Source of the DNA: Steromphala cineraria | Lineage: Eukaryota; Mollusca; Gastropoda; Trochida; Trochidae | Direction: 5' to 3' | Length of the DNA stretch: 64,000 nucleotides | Assembly (NCBI GenBank): GCA_916613615.1 | Contig: OU744721.1 | Span: forward strand, 84,263,060-84,327,059 | Shown: piece after piece, positions 61,747-64,000 of the stretch | Layout: every line of letters begins with the position of its first letter | Numbering within the stretch: position 1 is the first letter of the stretch | Notes under the pieces: model-generated | What the model saw: only the letters and a program-made list of their open reading frames with translations | Database searches by the model: none | What the model was told of the DNA's origin: nothing | Made by a program: the position numbers and the translations under genes

Positions 61747-62818
61747 AAGCCGTTGACATACAGGAGTTTGTGTAATGATAGCAAAGCAATGAAAACAGAT
61801 ACATAATTACACTTCTGTTTATTTGATTTGATATCAAATTACATATCATAAATACATTACAATGTACATAAATCCTGAAGCTGATATCATCTACTGCTGC
61901 AAGACCACGATAATTTACGTTAGTAAAACATATAAAGATAATTAGAAGTAATACATAAAGTAATTAATTACATGTCAATATTACTACACTATGGCATTGC
62001 TTCCAAAGAAATATCAAGGTTAATAATTCCATTCACCAATAAAAATTTCCCTATGATCATTAACATGTATTTATCAATGAACCTGATAAATTATTAAGCT
62101 TTAACTACAAATATATATCATTTGAACAAAATTGTTATGCAGAAGTAGATGTATTCCACTTCTAACTTTAATAAGTCATAAAAACTAACATTCCTTGATG
62201 CTATCACATTTGGATCACATGTTCTCCTTCTTGAAACATGCAGTCAATTCTGTCCTCACTTTTAACTGTGCCAAACAATGATAGACTTGCCAAATCTTTG
62301 AGGAATCATTCACATAAGGAGTCTCATATTAACATACAACTCTCAAAAGTGTGGACACAAATGTCTTCTTGTTTGACACAAAATCTCATGCAGAACCGCT
62401 TAAATGTTCATAATGATGCATGAAATCCCATCTGCATAATATCGTTATTTGATGTAAGGATGAAACAATTCAATGGGTCATACAGAACAAGGCATGTACA
62501 CACCTAATAATCAGCTTTAGTGTTATTTCAAAATGATCTTATCAGAAGAAAATATTTTGTAAAACATAAATACTTGAAAGTTCTAAAATAAACACAATTT
62601 CAAGCTTTAAGAGATCTTAAATGTAGGGTGGTAAATGAACAAATGATCTCCTTAGAGGGTAATTTCTGTAAAATATACAAAGTATAAGATATTTACAGTT
62701 CAAGATTCAAGAGACCATAGGTTGGTAAATGAATGGATGATCCCCTGAAGGCTGCAGGGGAAGCACGAGGGACGGAATGCTATCACAGATGATTGACGAG
62801 AAGGACGACACGATGAGA
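61747..62818 (-). other. Probable 3' UTR of the right-hand gene
   Basis: AT-rich and non-coding. On the minus strand it runs from the TGA at 62819 to AATAAA at 61823-61818, giving a UTR of about 1 kb that ends just short of the array. It holds an imperfect ~50-bp repeat (about 62597-62650 and 62696-62747, sharing GGTAAATGAA and ATGATC). The 61-codon plus frame at 62238-62423 has no recognisable feature. Confidence 0.5.
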
Positions 62819-62899
62819 TCATCTTTTCTTAGACTTCATCTCTCTCAGCTGCTTTAACTCGTTCTCATGGAAGTGAGACATGGCTGACGTCTCGGCAAG
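62819..62899 (-). CDS. Last coding exon of an unidentified spliced gene
   Basis: On the minus strand a pyrimidine-rich tract and CTACAG (AG at 62901-62900) precede 26 codons and a TGA. Read in the frame without internal stops, the peptide ends HFHENELKQLREMKSKKR, charged and helical with a basic end, typical of a coiled-coil C-terminus. The reading phase is inferred from openness and composition. The remaining exons would lie to the right, beyond the window. I cannot name the gene. Confidence 0.5.
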   Translation of the reverse strand, partial: LAETSAMSHFHENELKQLREMKSKKR

Positions 62900-62901
62900 C
62901 T

Positions 62902-63551
62902 GTAGAAGGAAAATAAACACTTTGAAATTTTTGAGAAAAAAAAAGAAGGAAAAGTACACATTAGAATGTTTAGGTAAATCAACATTGAAATCATTTGAAT
63001 TAAATCACTGTACCTTAGTGATTTAACTCCACTGAAAGTTCCAAACATGTGTAAATGATTTTCATTTTATGTGAATGAGAGAAGTGGAAGAGTCCACTAA
63101 AGTTTCAGTTTTGTATGGCAGTACAGAATCTTGATGAAAGATGGTAAAATTACAAGTTACATGTTTTCTCCTTGCAAATCTAGTTTATTTACAGAAATGC
63201 TGGAGAAAAATAATACAATTCATTAAATGCTTATAACTTAATATGGTTTACAGTTTAAACCATGATAATTTTTTTGTATGTACGGTGCACCAAAACACAC
63301 CACAAGCAAAAGATAAATCCACTGTGAGCAAAGGACTGATGCATTTAGGTGCAATCAATGACCTTCTTCCTCGATAATCTAGAGTAAACATTCTATCAAT
63401 TTTCTACTGTATTCTTAATCCACAGTAGCAATCACTGAGCAAAAGGCAGATGATGATGAAGTCTTTTTCAGAATTAACAATTTTGGCACATTTGATTGGC
63501 TAACAAAAAACTGAGCCAGCCAACAAAGGTAATCAAATTATCTGTACCTAA
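62902..63551 (-). other. Presumed intron, nothing else recognised
   Basis: AT-rich sequence upstream (minus strand) of the splice acceptor. No coding frame, tRNA or obvious repeat was seen. Confidence 0.35.
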
Positions 63552-63797
63552 ATTGAACTAGGCCGCTTTACCCGCCCAACTTCCCCTCTTTTAAACCGCA
63601 TATGTACACACTGTAATTTGAACGTTGTTGAAGATGAATGCCATTTTTTAATTACTTGTCCATTTTATTCCGATTTGAGGTATGAACTCTTTTTGAAAAT
63701 ATCCCATTTTGATCCAACCTTTCTTTCAATGTCCCCGTTAAAGAAGGGCAGCACAACCTTTTTTAAATATATTTTTCAAAAGATATTGGTCAAATAA
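63552..63797 (+). pseudogene. LINE ORF2 C-terminal fragment
   Basis: An 82-codon frame ending in TAA at 63795-63797. It shows ELGRFTRP, LLNRICTHCN and HFLITCPFYSDLRYELF, the C-x2-C...H-x4-C knuckle found at the end of many LINE ORF2 proteins. It is close in type to the element at 13882-15134 (CRYCQL, VCPLYSDIRYN), but it lies on the opposite strand and is truncated on its 5' side. Confidence 0.75.
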
Positions 63798-64000
63798 CTA
63801 TATAACATAAATATTAGGCCAAAACAGCAACGATACACAGTTTCTCAATGAAGCTACAGCTAAGTAAACATTGCGTAACAAGGCGTCTGCTTGTCGCCCT
63901 CCAGCGACAAACCAAAACAAGGCTGAGAGGCCACGGGCAGGGGATGTCGGAAGTGACGTGGCAGTAGGCGAAGCGTTCATCTGCTTATATGGAAAATGAT
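63798..64000. other. Unassigned, GC-richer end of window
   Basis: Possibly the 3' tail of the LINE fragment followed by unrelated DNA. A 60-codon minus frame (63798-63980) has no recognisable motif and is not called. Confidence 0.3.

Noticed and set aside
62238..62423. 61-codon plus-strand frame right of the array
   Set aside because: Low information, lies in the probable 3' UTR of the opposite-strand gene, no motif.

Overview
The window is AT-rich animal DNA. There is no bacterial or phage gene structure: LINE retrotransposons are common, the repeated gene has a TATA/initiator promoter, and one spliced last exon is visible. The LINE families (APE endonuclease, reverse transcriptase, C-terminal CCHC) suggest an invertebrate, possibly a mollusc or another lophotrochozoan. 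That assignment is inference only.

Nearly everything from 1933 to 61746 is one tandem array. I count 34 head-to-tail units with a period of 1557-1561 bp. The units start (at the shared ATCAACC) at 1933, 3492, 10947, 12507, 15297, 16856, 18415, 19973, 21533, 23092, 24653, 26213, 27773, 29333, 30893, 32453, 34013, 35573, 37133, 38692, 40252, 41811, 43368, 44928, 46487, 48047, 49607, 51167, 52728, 54288, 55848, 57408, 58968 and 60528. Each unit carries one intronless minus-strand gene for a 103-residue, tyrosine-rich, helical protein with an acidic serine tail. I do not recognise the protein. Ten copies encode an identical consensus protein. Six copies (five of them consecutive) lose the tail to the same TAG, one has a stop at codon 9, and the last is only a remnant.

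The gene is built like a replication-dependent histone gene although the protein is not a histone. It is tandemly repeated and intronless, with a short 5' leader, a TATA box, an initiator-like site and a CCAAT box. A 16-nt perfect hairpin, AGCTCTTCTCAGAGCT (6-bp stem, 4-nt UCUC loop), lies 57 nt after the stop, followed 10 nt later by a purine-rich histone-downstream-element-like stretch. Most copies also have AATAAA about 165 nt after the stop. This is the most interesting signal in the window.

Mobile elements interrupt or border the array. A 5'-truncated minus-strand LINE (1-1935) forms the left edge. A nearly intact 5.9-kb L1/Tx1-like LINE (4248-10133, 15-bp target-site duplication) splits unit 2. 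A 5'-truncated LINE 3' end (13882-15134) sits between the TATA box and the upstream elements of gene copy 4, which has also lost its hairpin.

To the right the array ends in a rearranged partial unit. After it come about 1 kb of probable 3' UTR and the last coding exon (62819-62899) of an unrelated minus-strand gene, then AT-rich presumed intron holding a small LINE fragment at 63552-63797.

In the gene-copy entries, variants are given against the ten-copy consensus, and hairpin and TATA positions are stated for each copy.
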